NCBI GenBank assembly: GCA_003660235.1 | Contig: QGON01000046.1 | Coordinates: 1-53,689, forward strand | Source of the DNA: a bacterium endosymbiont of Escarpia laminata | GTDB lineage: Bacteria > Pseudomonadota > Gammaproteobacteria > Chromatiales > Chromatiaceae | Length of the DNA stretch: 53,689 bases | Reading direction: 5' to 3' | Shown: piece by piece, positions 8,893-17,364 of the stretch | Layout: every line of letters starts with the position of its first letter | Numbering within the stretch: the first letter of the stretch is position 1 | Made by a program: the position numbers and the translations under genes | Notes under the pieces: generated by a model | Seen by the model: the letters and a program-made list of their open reading frames with translations, nothing else | Database searches by the model: none | What the model was told of the DNA's origin: nothing

Positions 8893-10447
8893 ATGCGGAA
8901 CAAACAACATTTCAAATACACAGCATTACTGTTTTCAATGTTCTTTACGAGCATAAACCTGCATGCCGCACACGGACCCGATCATCCAGGCTCAAATCAC
9001 CGAAATCCGGGTTATGTTAATCAGGATGGGTATGTAAGTGACAATATCTACGGCGTAAAAAATCTAGCCTATTATGGCGACTGGGATGCCAATCGGGTGT
9101 TTATTATCGATGTTGACAATATGGTGTTGGTAAAAACTGTTGAGGACACAGGAGACGGGCCGTACGGCATTGATCAACAGGGTATATCCAAAGCCTATGC
9201 TTTAACCCGTAAAACAGAGTCTGTGACAGTAGTCGACAATTATGCCATTGAAAATATTGGCCAGATTCAACTGGAACATAAACCCCGTTCTACTAACTTT
9301 AATACTGACACAGGGCTCTCTTTGATATCCGGCGGTGATAAGGTAATGACCAGCATCATACGCGTTGATCATGGCGTGGTGACCAAAGTTGTGGGTTATA
9401 ATGAGCTCTCTGAACCACACGACTATGGTGGTTCACTGGCGACAGGTCACCCTCTCTGGGTGGATGATCAGCGTTTCTTCATGCTCGACCGGGCTGCACG
9501 TCAGATTCAGCTGTGGAACCGCAACGGCGACCTGCTCTCAACCCTTGCCGCCCCGACTTCAGTACACCATATTTTCAAGTCACCTTTAGATGTGGATAAC
9601 GATACTTTTTTCGCAGTTGCGGAGGGTAATCAGGAAGCACAGATATCACCATCGATCTTGCGTTTTAACATCCAGAGAAAAAGCAAGTGAGTCTTCGACC
9701 TCGTGATAGATTTTGGGACATCCCAGTCCCCAAAATCGACTCGGCCTTCGACAACCTGTTTGTGCCCCGGCCGTCCCGGTCACTGGCACTACGCGACAAC
9801 CTCGCAAGCTCGTTGCCGCTCCGTTGCCAGCTCCCGATGACTGGACGCCGCGCTCGGATGCCTACTTTGCTTCCCCTCTGGCGCAAGGCACGCCGGGTAA
9901 GCAGTGCGGCCTCGCGGCTACCGGGGACTACCAGCCTTCGCTTCGCTCTCCATGGCTGGCAGCGTATGATCCTGAAATGCTGAATCCAGCTGAAATGGGC
10001 GCCCATCATGCCGACTTCCACCCGGACGGCATCCATATTTATATCGGTTCCACTGAAGGCCACGTTTTTGTTGTCAATAAGGATTCAATGAGTGTTGAAA
10101 CCATGATTGAAACGGGCGTTGGTTCCGGCCACACAACATTTGCACCGATGCGTGATCTCGCATTTGTAACCAATCACAACGACACATATATGACAGTGAT
10201 CGATACCACCGATCACAGCTGGTTGAAGAACATCGAAGTCGCCAGTTCTGCTTCTCCGGATTACAAGTCACAAGCGCACACCTCAGCGGTCAGCCCGGAC
10301 ATGAAATATTTCTATAGCGCTGCAAGCCATGATGGTGTGTTTTTTGAAATTGACATGGAAACACTCGAAGTCACACGCACACTTCATCTCGATGGAAATG
10401 CCCTCATGGGCAGCTTCATATGGGATGGCGATGGTGTGAATATGTAA
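8893..10447 (+). pseudogene. Secreted beta-propeller (YVTN-like) protein, interrupted
   Basis: ATG 8893 follows CAGGAGCAAACCC. The first part (265 codons, to TGA 9688-9690) has a signal peptide ending near HAA. It continues with repeated strands of the YVTN/surface-propeller type (RVFIIDVDNMVLVKTVEDT, GPYGIDQQGISKAYAL). The same style resumes in another frame from about 9985 (GAHHADFHPDGIHIYIGSTE, VFVVNKDSMSVETMIETG) and ends at 10447. Between them, about 9688-9980 is GC-rich, low-information sequence with no propeller pattern in any frame. I read this as one periplasmic or surface propeller gene broken by an insertion or substitution. The two halves differ in frame (a net +1 shift modulo 3), so even read-through of the stop would not restore it. 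Confidence 0.7.
9688..9983. repeat. Foreign-looking insert within the propeller gene
   Basis: This approximately 290-bp segment is GC-rich while the flanking gene is AT-leaning. It begins just after the TGA with a hairpin: GATTTTGGG (9709-9717) pairs with CCCAAAATC (9729-9737). It contains CTTCGCTTCGCTCTC-type low-complexity sequence near 9937. Frames on both strands are open but look like chance frames (Arg/Ser/Leu-rich). I could not assign it to a known element. The boundaries are judged only from where propeller similarity stops and resumes. Confidence 0.45.
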
Positions 10448-10487
10448 ATAAACCATCCCGCTGCAAGCAGACAGGGTATTAAATCGT

Positions 10488-10510
10488 AGGAGCGGCGCCT
10501 CGCCGCTCCT
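10488..10510. repeat. Strong hairpin between convergent genes (REP-like/terminator)
   Basis: AGGAGCGGCG (10488-10497) pairs perfectly with CGCCGCTCCT (10501-10510) around a three-base loop. GT precedes the left arm, so the 5' end reads GTAGGAGCGG, like GTAG-headed REP sequences of pseudomonads and relatives. It lies between the convergent propeller gene and ligase and may end transcription from both, though no U-tract follows. Confidence 0.55.
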
Positions 10511-10544
10511 GCTATCGGCCGCTGGAAGCTGCGGAAAATTAGAT

Positions 10545-11381
10545 TCAAAGTATCTGCCTGATACGCAAAAACGATGCGAACCGGGGAATCCTGTTGGCGG
10601 TGTAACCCTGGTGTTTGAATGTGATGATCGAGCCTATGGATGGGGGATCCTCCCGCTCCCGGTCACTCAGGCCGGTACCGATATAGAAACGCCTTCCATC
10701 CTCCAGTTCCACCCACAGTGCACCAACCTTTCCTGTATATTTGCCCTTTCCGGGCCGATAACCGACTACCCTGCCCTCCCGATCATCGAAGCGTTTCACC
10801 TTCAGTGCATTGGCACTGCGGCTGAATTCGTAGAGTGTATCCGGAGTCCTCAAGACCAGACCCTCACCACCTACGGCTTCCACCTCGGCCAACCGTGCCT
10901 GCAGGTGATCGTTGCTACTACAAGGTATCTGGGGAATGATACGGATGCGAGATACTGGATTTTGCTTTAGATAGTTCTGCAATCGTCCCAGACGGGCACC
11001 CAGACCCCCCGGCGCATTGGGCACCTCGAATATATTGTAGGTGACGCGTTGCCAGCCATCGTGGGGCTGATCGCGTGAGGTAATGGAGGCAACCTCCTCA
11101 AACCGTCCCCGGCCGATCCAAAGTTCACCATCCAGTTCAAAAGGCGGGAAATCTTTTGTGAACCAGTCCGGGGTGGCGAACGGGTTGCCTTGGCGGGAGA
11201 TGAGTTGCCGGCCATTCCAGTAGGCCCGCACCCCATCGAGCTTTTCACTCATGTACCAGCCAGTGATTTCCATCCCAGGCCGATAGGTTTTCAGCAGAAG
11301 AAGGTTTGGCGCATCCGCCGAAGCGGCGAGAAAGGGCAGAATAAACAGCACAAAAATAAGACTCGTCCCTGTCTTTTTCAT
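10545..11381 (-). CDS. ligE: Periplasmic ATP-dependent DNA ligase (LigE type)
   Basis: This is a minimal ATP-dependent DNA ligase of 278 residues. It has a cleavable signal peptide (KKTGTSLIFVLFILPFLAASADA) and is therefore predicted to act in the periplasm, as for the Lig E class. The adenylation motif SEKLDGVRAYW carries the nucleotide-binding lysine about 47 residues from this start. Further nucleotidyltransferase motifs are ELDGELWIGRG, GEGLVLR and ALKVKRFDDREGRVVGY. The C-terminal OB-fold part ends in RIPRFASFLRIRQIL. ATG 11381 follows AAGGAAAAGTGATC; the GTG at 11387 is less likely. Lig E is linked to uptake or extracellular DNA handling; that role is inferred. Its 5' end and promoter are duplicated at 14408-14598. 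Confidence 0.93.
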   Translation of the reverse strand: MKKTGTSLIFVLFILPFLAASADAPNLLLLKTYRPGMEITGWYMSEKLDGVRAYWNGRQLISRQGNPFATPDWFTKDFPPFELDGELWIGRGRFEEVASITSRDQPHDGWQRVTYNIFEVPNAPGGLGARLGRLQNYLKQNPVSRIRIIPQIPCSSNDHLQARLAEVEAVGGEGLVLRTPDTLYEFSRSANALKVKRFDDREGRVVGYRPGKGKYTGKVGALWVELEDGRRFYIGTGLSDREREDPPSIGSIITFKHQGYTANRIPRFASFLRIRQIL

Positions 11382-11482
11382 GATCACTTTTCCTTGTTGA
11401 TCCAGGTAAACAGCGATTATAGCTTAGCGCATTATCCGCCACCCCGGAAACTCAGAGTTAAGTATACTGTCACCAGAATCCC
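11292..11482. repeat. Direct repeat copy A (ligase 5' end and leader)
   Basis: This 191-bp segment holds the first 30 codons of the ligase, its Shine-Dalgarno and the upstream region. It recurs in the same orientation at 14408-14598 with no net gap and about 15 mismatches by eye (roughly 92% identity). The two copies bracket the P-type ATPase gene. Both end near CACCAGAA and CCCT or CCCTTG, just before the next plus-strand gene. Confidence 0.9.
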
Positions 11483-11562
11483 TGATTTCGCTGAGTAGTT
11501 ACTTTAAGAAAAGCATTTCTTAGCCTAAATTTAGAGATAACCGCTATTTGTGGAGTACTCGC

Positions 11563-14385
11563 ATGGCCAGGAATCTCTTCGATTGGCATAAGTTTCCCCA
11601 TTTCAGCGTTATGGCTCACACCGGGTCGGATACCCATCACGCCTCAGCGCAGAAAGAGGCACCCCCCTCCACTGAATCCGACCTGCCCTGGCACGCCATG
11701 GAGGCGGATCAGGTACTCACTGCCTTCGAATCCGTCAAAGAAGGCCTCAGTGGCGAAAACGCCCAGCTGCGACTGCAACAGTACGGCCCCAACAAGCTCC
11801 CAGAGGTACTTCCCCGCGGACCGCTGCTGCGCTTTCTCGCCCAGTTTCACAACGTCTTGATCTATGCGCTTCTGGTGGCGGGCATCGTGACGGCGATGCT
11901 CGATCATCTGGTGGACTCCGGCGTGATCATGGGGGTGGTGTTGATCAACACCATCATCGGTTTCATCCAGGAGGGCAAGGCGGAAGATGCCCTGCGCGCC
12001 ATCCGCCAGATGCTCTCTGCCAAGTCGCTGGTGTTGCGTGACGGCCAACGTATATCCATTCCCGCCGAGGAACTGGTCCCTGGTGATGTGGTGCTGCTGC
12101 AATCCGGCGACAAGGTTCCAGCCGACCTGCGGCTGTTCCGGCTCAAGGGGTTGCAGATCCAGGAGGCCGCCCTTACCGGAGAGTCGGTGGCGGTGGAGAA
12201 AGCGATTGAAGCTGTGGCAGCCGAGGCTGCGTTAGGGGATCGGCTCTGCATGGCCTACTCAGGCACTCTGGTGACCTATGGTCAGGGGGCCGGGGTGGTA
12301 ATAGCCACAGCCGGAAAGACAGAGATCGGGCGCATCAGCGCCATGGTGGCCGGGGTGGAACAGCTCACCACCCCCTTGCTGCAACAGATGGACCAGTTCG
12401 GGCGCTGGCTCACCGCAGGCATCCTGGGACTCGCCGTCTTCACCTTCACCTTCGGTGTGCTGGTGCGTGACTACTCATCCTCCGAGATGTTTCTTGCCGC
12501 GGTAGGGCTGGCGGTAGCGGCCATTCCAGAGGGGCTGCCGGCCATCATGACCATCACCCTGGCCATCGGCGTGCAGCGCATGGCGGGACGCAATGCCATT
12601 ATTCGCCGCCTGCCGGCGGTAGAGACCCTGGGAGCGGTGACCGTCATTTGCTCCGACAAGACCGGCACTCTAACCCGCAATGAGATGACCGTGCGCAACA
12701 TCGCCACCGTCGACGATCTCTACGACATCAGCGGCACTGGCTATGATCCTCACGGAGGTTTTTCCTGTCAGGGCAAGGAGGTCACTCTGGCAAAGCACCC
12801 GGTATTGTCGAAGATGCTCCGGGCCAGTCTGCTGTGCAACGAGACCGCCCTGCAGCACTCGGATCACGGCTGGCAGGTCCATGGCGACCCCATGGAGGGA
12901 GCCTTGATGATAGCCGGCCTGAAGAGCGGACTGGACCCTGAGACAGAGGCCGCCCTCTACCCCCGTGACGACATCATCCCCTTCGAGTCAGGCCACAAAT
13001 TCATGGCCACCCTGCACCACAGCCATAAAGGGCAGTATTTCATCTTCATAAAGGGGGCGCCGGAACGGATCCTTGAGCGCTGCGCCACCCAGCTCAGTCT
13101 TGAAGGCGAGAAGCCAATCGACTGTGACTGCTGGGAACGGCGAATGCAGACCATGGCATCCAAGGGACAGCGCCTGCTGGCGGTAGCCATGCGCCCGGCT
13201 CACGGTGGACGTCTGGACCTGGAGTTCAAAGACGTGGAGAAGGATCTCACCATGCTCGGTCTCTATGGCCTGATCGATCCTCCACGGGAGGAGGCCATTG
13301 CCGCCGTGGCCCGCTGCCGCGAGGCGGGAATCCAGGTGAAAATGATCACCGGCGATCATGCCGATACCGCCACCGCCATCGCCCGCCAGCTGAAACTGGC
13401 AAACACTGACAATGCCCTCACAGGCCAGGCCCTGGATGCCCTCTCGGATGAGGCATTGCTGGCGCGGGTTCAAAAGGTGGACATCTATGCCCGGGTCAGT
13501 CCTGAGCACAAGCTGCGTCTGGTGACGCTGCTGCAGAAGAGCGGCATGATCGTCTCCATGACCGGAGACGGGGTCAACGACGCCCCGGCCCTGAAACGCG
13601 CAGATGTTGGCGTGGCCATGGGCGACAAGGGCACCGAAGCGGCCAAGGAGGCAGCGGAGATGGTGCTCGCCGACGACAATTTCGCTTCCATCACCCACGC
13701 GGTGGAAGAGGGCCGAACCGTCTACGACAATCTGAAAAAGGCGATTCTCTTTATCCTTCCCACCAATGGCGGCGAGGCGCTGGTGATCCTCGGCGCAGTG
13801 CTGTTGGGCTTTCAGGAGCTGCCGCTCACCCCGGTGCAGATCCTCTGGGTCAACATGATCACCGCCGTCACCCTTGCCTTGGCGCTCGCCTTCGAGCCAC
13901 CCGAACACGGTGTAATGAAACGTCCCCCCCGCGACCCGGTCCAGCCAGTATTGAGCCGCCACTTTCTCTGGCGCATCGCCTACGTATCGCTGGTACTGAT
14001 GGCGGGAACCTTTGGCCTCTTCGTGTGGGAGATCGAACAGGGCGCGAATATCGAGGTGGCCCGTACCGTAGCGGTGAACACCCTGGTCTGCTTCGAGATC
14101 TTCTATCTGTTTAACTCCCGCTACATCACCGAGCCGGTACTCAACCGGCGCGGCCTATTCGGCAGTCGCTACGTGCTGGCGGCGGTGGCCGTCCTCGTGC
14201 TGTTCCAGCTCGCCTTTACCTATACGGGGCCTTTACAGACCCTGTTTGGCACCGCTGCAATAGGAGCCGACGTGTGGCTGCGCATTCTTTTGGTCTCCTC
14301 CAGTGTGTTGTTCCTGGTGGAGGGGGAGAAGGCGCTGGTACGGCGGTTTCAGGGAAAACAGGTGCACCAGAGTGTTAAACCGTAG
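11563..14385 (+). CDS. P-type cation-transporting ATPase (P2A/CtpF-like)
   Basis: This 940-residue inner-membrane pump moves a cation using ATP. Motifs in order: TGES actuator loop (AALTGESVAVEK), AAIPEGLPAIMTITLAIG in M4, the phosphorylation site SDKTGTLTRNEMT, KGAPE in the nucleotide domain, and MTGDGVNDAPALKRADVGVAMG at the hinge. Six C-terminal helices follow. M5 keeps the Asn and Glu of the Ca2+ pump (TNGGEA). M6 reads WVNMITAVTLALALAFEP, so the SERCA aspartate after NxxT is alanine. That argues against a standard Ca2+ site; CtpF-like members share this pattern. ATG 11563 follows GTGGAG at 7 bases; a TTG at 11548 is in frame. The gene is GC-rich and flanked by direct repeats. Confidence 0.93.
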   Translation: MARNLFDWHKFPHFSVMAHTGSDTHHASAQKEAPPSTESDLPWHAMEADQVLTAFESVKEGLSGENAQLRLQQYGPNKLPEVLPRGPLLRFLAQFHNVLIYALLVAGIVTAMLDHLVDSGVIMGVVLINTIIGFIQEGKAEDALRAIRQMLSAKSLVLRDGQRISIPAEELVPGDVVLLQSGDKVPADLRLFRLKGLQIQEAALTGESVAVEKAIEAVAAEAALGDRLCMAYSGTLVTYGQGAGVVIATAGKTEIGRISAMVAGVEQLTTPLLQQMDQFGRWLTAGILGLAVFTFTFGVLVRDYSSSEMFLAAVGLAVAAIPEGLPAIMTITLAIGVQRMAGRNAIIRRLPAVETLGAVTVICSDKTGTLTRNEMTVRNIATVDDLYDISGTGYDPHGGFSCQGKEVTLAKHPVLSKMLRASLLCNETALQHSDHGWQVHGDPMEGALMIAGLKSGLDPETEAALYPRDDIIPFESGHKFMATLHHSHKGQYFIFIKGAPERILERCATQLSLEGEKPIDCDCWERRMQTMASKGQRLLAVAMRPAHGGRLDLEFKDVEKDLTMLGLYGLIDPPREEAIAAVARCREAGIQVKMITGDHADTATAIARQLKLANTDNALTGQALDALSDEALLARVQKVDIYARVSPEHKLRLVTLLQKSGMIVSMTGDGVNDAPALKRADVGVAMGDKGTEAAKEAAEMVLADDNFASITHAVEEGRTVYDNLKKAILFILPTNGGEALVILGAVLLGFQELPLTPVQILWVNMITAVTLALALAFEPPEHGVMKRPPRDPVQPVLSRHFLWRIAYVSLVLMAGTFGLFVWEIEQGANIEVARTVAVNTLVCFEIFYLFNSRYITEPVLNRRGLFGSRYVLAAVAVLVLFQLAFTYTGPLQTLFGTAAIGADVWLRILLVSSSVLFLVEGEKALVRRFQGKQVHQSVKP

Positions 14386-14497
14386 GGATAGTCATTGGGT
14401 TCGGTGGCAGCAGAAGAGGGTTTGGCGCATCCGCCGAAGCGGTGAGAAAGGGCAGAATAAACAGCGTTATAACAAGACTCGTCCCTGTCTTTTTCAT
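14375..14497 (-). pseudogene. Truncated DNA ligase fragment (signal peptide only)
   Basis: Within repeat copy B the ligase start codon, signal peptide and about 30 codons are preserved (MKKTGTSLVITLFILPFLTA and SADAPNPLLL). The reading frame then leaves the homology at about 14408 and stops at 14375-14377, inside the end of the ATPase gene. The catalytic domain is absent. It is a duplication relict that could at most make a 40-residue secreted peptide. Confidence 0.8.
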
Positions 14498-14598
14498 GAT
14501 CATTTTTCCTTGTTGATCGAGGTAAACAGCGAACATATCTTAGCGCATTTTCCGCCACCCCAGAAACCCAGAGTTAAGTATACTGTCACCAGAACCCT
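14408..14598. repeat. Direct repeat copy B
   Basis: This is the second copy of the 191-bp ligase 5'/promoter repeat (copy A 11292-11482). It starts 23 bases after the ATPase stop and ends 15 bases before the histidine kinase start. The kinase may therefore be driven by a promoter that originated divergently from the ligase gene. The main differences from copy A are a block at about 14466-14473 and scattered single bases. Confidence 0.9.
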
Positions 14599-14613
14599 TG
14601 ACAGGAAAAAGGA

Positions 14614-16035
14614 ATGAGTACGACTCCTGAAGAGACCGAAACCAACGAGGAACACTTTCGTCGGCTCTACGAAGAGGCTCCCCTGCCTTACCAATCCCTG
14701 GACGAGGAAGGCAGGATTCTCTCCATCAACCGCGCTTGGGAGGAGACATTGGGTTATACCCGTGAGGAAGTTCTTGGCCAATCCATCGGCGAATTCCATG
14801 CGCCGGGCCAAGAGGTAAAACTCAGCCAAACTTTTGCCGAATTTCTGACGTGTGGTTTGGTCGACGGGGTCAAAATCCTGTTCCAATGCAAGGACGGCAC
14901 TGAAAAACTCTTTTCGATAAACGGCCGTATAGCCCATGACGGGCAGGGCCACTTCCTGCGCACCCACTGCATACTCACCGACATCACGGACATCCAAAAA
15001 ACCGAGATGGAATTGCTGCAGAAAAACGCTGAGTTGCGCAGCCTGCTCGACACCATTCCCGCACCAGTCTATGTTATGGATCGCCAACTGCGTTACCAGT
15101 CGGTGAACCAGGCATTTCTGGCCTTCATGGAGATGTCTGCAGAGCAGATCATTGGTAAAACAGACGCAGAGCTTTTTCCCCCGAACACGGCCAAGGAATT
15201 CGAATCCAGCGATTATAAGGTAATCAATGATGGACACGCCTTTACCGACCTGGAGCAGGCGATTCCCGATCCGGCGGGTAGCATCCGCTGGTTCTCCACC
15301 ACCAAAACCCCGGTATTCGACACAGATGGCGCAGTGACGGGACTGGTGGGAGTCAGCTTCGAAATCACCGAGCATAAGCAGGCCCAGGAGAGGCGCCTGG
15401 ACGAGGAGAAAAGCCACCGGGAAACGCTGGTCCGTGAGGTGCACCACCGCATCAAGAACCATCTTCAGGGGGTAATTGGGCTGCTGCACAATCTTTCACA
15501 GAGCAGTCTCCCTGCCGAGGAGGCCCTTAACAAGGCCATCTCCCAGATACGTTCCATTGCCACCGTTTACGGGCTGCAGTGTGACACCGGCGGTGGACGC
15601 ATAAAGATCAGCGAACTTATCCTGGCCAGCCTCAATGTCTACCGCAACACACGCCCCGCACACATTGTGCTGGAGGTCGACGAGGTCTGCTCGATGGAAC
15701 TCAATCGGGAAGAGTCCATACCTGTTGCCCTGGTGATCAACGAACTGATTACCAACGCGATCAAACACGCTTCACCACCACCCGGGAAGCAACCGGTAGT
15801 GATTGAATTCAGCACAACGGATACCGGTGTCCGCCTGCGGATACGTAACCACAGCAAGCATCTGCCGGAAAGCCTTGATCTCGATACAGCAGCGACTCTT
15901 GGGACGGGCCTCAAGATCGTTCGCACACTGCTGCCGACCAAAGGAGCCAAACTTTCACTTGAGTCCAAATCGGGGTATGTGGTTGCGGAACTGCTGTTGG
16001 AACCTCCAGTGATCTGGAGTACAAAAGAACCGTGA
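14614..16035 (+). CDS. PAS-PAS-HisKA_2 sensor histidine kinase
   Basis: This 473-residue kinase has no membrane segment, so a cytosolic sensor is predicted. PAS 1 spans about residues 12-130 (FRRLYEEAPLPYQSLDEEGR, GYTREEVLGQSIGEFH), and PAS 2 about 140-260 (LLDTIPAPVYVMDRQLRYQS). The phosphoacceptor region EVHHRIKNHLQGVIGLLHNL is of the HisKA_2 type, with His278 as the likely phosphorylated residue. The HATPase part shows NELITNAIKHA (N box) and TGLKIVRTLL. ATG 14614 follows GGAAAAAGGA. The signal is unknown; PAS 1 and 2 may bind a cofactor. The response regulator with an ANTAR domain 127 bases downstream is the probable partner, as in EutW-EutV pairs. Confidence 0.92.
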   Translation: MSTTPEETETNEEHFRRLYEEAPLPYQSLDEEGRILSINRAWEETLGYTREEVLGQSIGEFHAPGQEVKLSQTFAEFLTCGLVDGVKILFQCKDGTEKLFSINGRIAHDGQGHFLRTHCILTDITDIQKTEMELLQKNAELRSLLDTIPAPVYVMDRQLRYQSVNQAFLAFMEMSAEQIIGKTDAELFPPNTAKEFESSDYKVINDGHAFTDLEQAIPDPAGSIRWFSTTKTPVFDTDGAVTGLVGVSFEITEHKQAQERRLDEEKSHRETLVREVHHRIKNHLQGVIGLLHNLSQSSLPAEEALNKAISQIRSIATVYGLQCDTGGGRIKISELILASLNVYRNTRPAHIVLEVDEVCSMELNREESIPVALVINELITNAIKHASPPPGKQPVVIEFSTTDTGVRLRIRNHSKHLPESLDLDTAATLGTGLKIVRTLLPTKGAKLSLESKSGYVVAELLLEPPVIWSTKEP

Positions 16036-16162
16036 CAGGAACTGGATTCCTTTTATTTCCAGGCTTTTTCAGTAAAATGAACTAATCTGCTGTTAATGGG
16101 CAGGAGTATTCTAAATGAGGGAGCGGCTCCCCTCCGCAGTTCAACGGATATGAAGACAGGGA

Positions 16163-16771
16163 ATGACAATGAGCAGTACAAAAATCCTCTTGGTCGATGA
16201 TGACCGTCTGGTTCTCTCCACCTTGGGCGAGGGATTACGCCTCGCTGGTTACGAAGTGTCGGAGGCGGACAGCGGTGAAACTGCCATCGAACTCTGCAGC
16301 AGACACTATCACCATCTAGTGGTTCTCGACATACGTATGCCTGGGATAGACGGTGTCGAAGTCGCCCGTTGGCTGCGTCAGAATAGCGACATCCCTTTTA
16401 TCTTCCTCTCCGCCTACGGCGACGACGACGTGGTGGTGGACCGGGCCGTGGCGGAAGGTGCGCTGGGTTACCTGATCAAACCGGTGGACCCGCCTCAACT
16501 CCATGCCGCAATACGGGCGGCTTTAGGACGCAGCGCCGAGATCCTCCAGTTGCGCGAGAAAGAGGGTCAACTGTCACAAGCCCTGAGCGGGGAGCGAACT
16601 ATAAACACCGCTGTGGGCATCCTGGCGTATCGCCAAGGCCTAAGTGAACGCGAAGCCTTCGAAATGCTGCGCCACCACGCCCGTTCCAACCATCGCAAGC
16701 TCACAGAAGTGGCCGAGGATCTTGTAAACGCACTGGAAACGCTGAACAGCGTATCTTCCAGGAACGCATAG
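16163..16771 (+). CDS. Response regulator with ANTAR RNA-binding domain
   Basis: This is a 202-residue transcription antitermination regulator. The receiver domain (about 7-120) has acidic residues Asp12-14, phospho-acceptor Asp56 in LVVLDIRMPG, and Lys106 in YLIKPVDPPQL. A short coiled coil follows (LREKEGQLSQAL). The ANTAR domain (about 145-195) reads INTAVGILAYRQGLSEREAF and MLRHHARSNHRKLTEVAEDL. ANTAR proteins bind paired hexaloop hairpins in leader RNAs and prevent termination. ATG 16163 follows ACAGGGA; ATG 16169 is an alternative. It pairs with the HisKA_2 kinase upstream. Its RNA targets were not found in this window by eye. Confidence 0.93.
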   Translation: MTMSSTKILLVDDDRLVLSTLGEGLRLAGYEVSEADSGETAIELCSRHYHHLVVLDIRMPGIDGVEVARWLRQNSDIPFIFLSAYGDDDVVVDRAVAEGALGYLIKPVDPPQLHAAIRAALGRSAEILQLREKEGQLSQALSGERTINTAVGILAYRQGLSEREAFEMLRHHARSNHRKLTEVAEDLVNALETLNSVSSRNA

Positions 16772-16791
16772 GAAGCGGCCAGTTTCAAGCC

Positions 16792-16970
16792 TAGGGAAGC
16801 TCTGATTAATTGCGTTACTGTCATCTCGACCTTAGGGAGAGATCTCAAACTACAAAGCGCATAGCCCTGGTTTTGAGGTATAAGATTTCTCACTGCGTTC
16901 GAGTAGTGCTACACGGATGTAGCGTTTACGAACCTAAGGATGGAAATGACAATTAATCAGCGCTTCCTTA
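16792..16970. mobile_element. MITE with approximately 40-bp imperfect terminal inverted repeats
   Basis: The left end reads TAGGGAAGCTCTGATTAATT; the right end, on the other strand, reads TAAGGAAGCGCTGATTAATT. The match continues inward (GTCATCTCGACC-TTAGG against GTCATTTCCATCCTTAGG) after an eight-base gap. TA flanks both ends, suggesting a TA target. The 179-bp element codes for nothing. Inner sequences such as GAGAGATCTCAAA and AGATTTCTCACTGCGTTCGA resemble a widespread TGTCATTTCGA...-type intergenic repeat. It must have been moved by a transposase encoded elsewhere. Confidence 0.8.
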
Positions 16971-17241
16971 GATTAAAGATCCAGCCTGAGTGGCCGATAA
17001 GATCTGTAAGCAACTCTGTTTTTTCCGCTATCGGGGGCCAGGACCCGTCCCCGAAGGCGTTTGCAGGATTGGCCTAAGTGCCTTTCCCGGCCCCGAACCG
17101 CCATTCTGCAGTGCCTAGCGGCGCTGCCTGACTATTTTTCAGGAAAATGGCGATATGGGTGCTTTGCCCCAGAAGAATAAGGCCTCTCCCCCCGAACCGA
17201 CTGGCATCGCCAGCGGCCCCCCCCTGCGTTTGAAACCCCAG

Positions 17242-17364
17242 TCGAGAGAACAGTTACGGTTTCTGCGCGGCGCCGAGTGCGATGGGGTACAGGGTTACCT
17301 TTTAGACCGTCCAATGCCGTGGGTGGTATTCGCCAATGACTTATCACCAGCAGCCGTCATATAG
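17242..17364 (+). pseudogene. Remnant of an EAL (c-di-GMP phosphodiesterase) domain
   Basis: The frame here translates to SREQLRFLRGAECDGVQGYL and then LDRPMPWVVFANDLS. This matches the extreme C-terminus of EAL domains, whose typical form is EQLxFLRxxGCDxxQGYxxSRPxP. Upstream in the same frame there is no EAL, DDF or other catalytic motif, and the sequence becomes low-information. It is therefore a 3' relict of a phosphodiesterase or GGDEF-EAL gene, ending at a TAG directly before the chemoreceptor leader. Confidence 0.75.

Noticed and set aside
9670-9989. ATCCAG direct repeat as target-site duplication of the insert
   Set aside because: Removing the 314 bp between copies leaves the two gene halves out of frame; a six-base match is likely by chance.
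9665-10063. 132-codon minus frame over the propeller junction
   Set aside because: It spans the boundary between insert and gene, is Arg/Ser-rich and looks like chance; no start signal.
12988-13962. 324-codon minus frame
   Set aside because: Antisense to the P-type ATPase; composition is typical of shadow frames.
14500-15489. 329-codon minus frame
   Set aside because: Antisense to the histidine kinase; no motif and no leader.
16975-17240. c-di-GMP riboswitch upstream of the chemoreceptor
   Set aside because: The region is GC-rich with short dyads but lacks the conserved GEMM core; an eroded coding remnant is a simpler reading.
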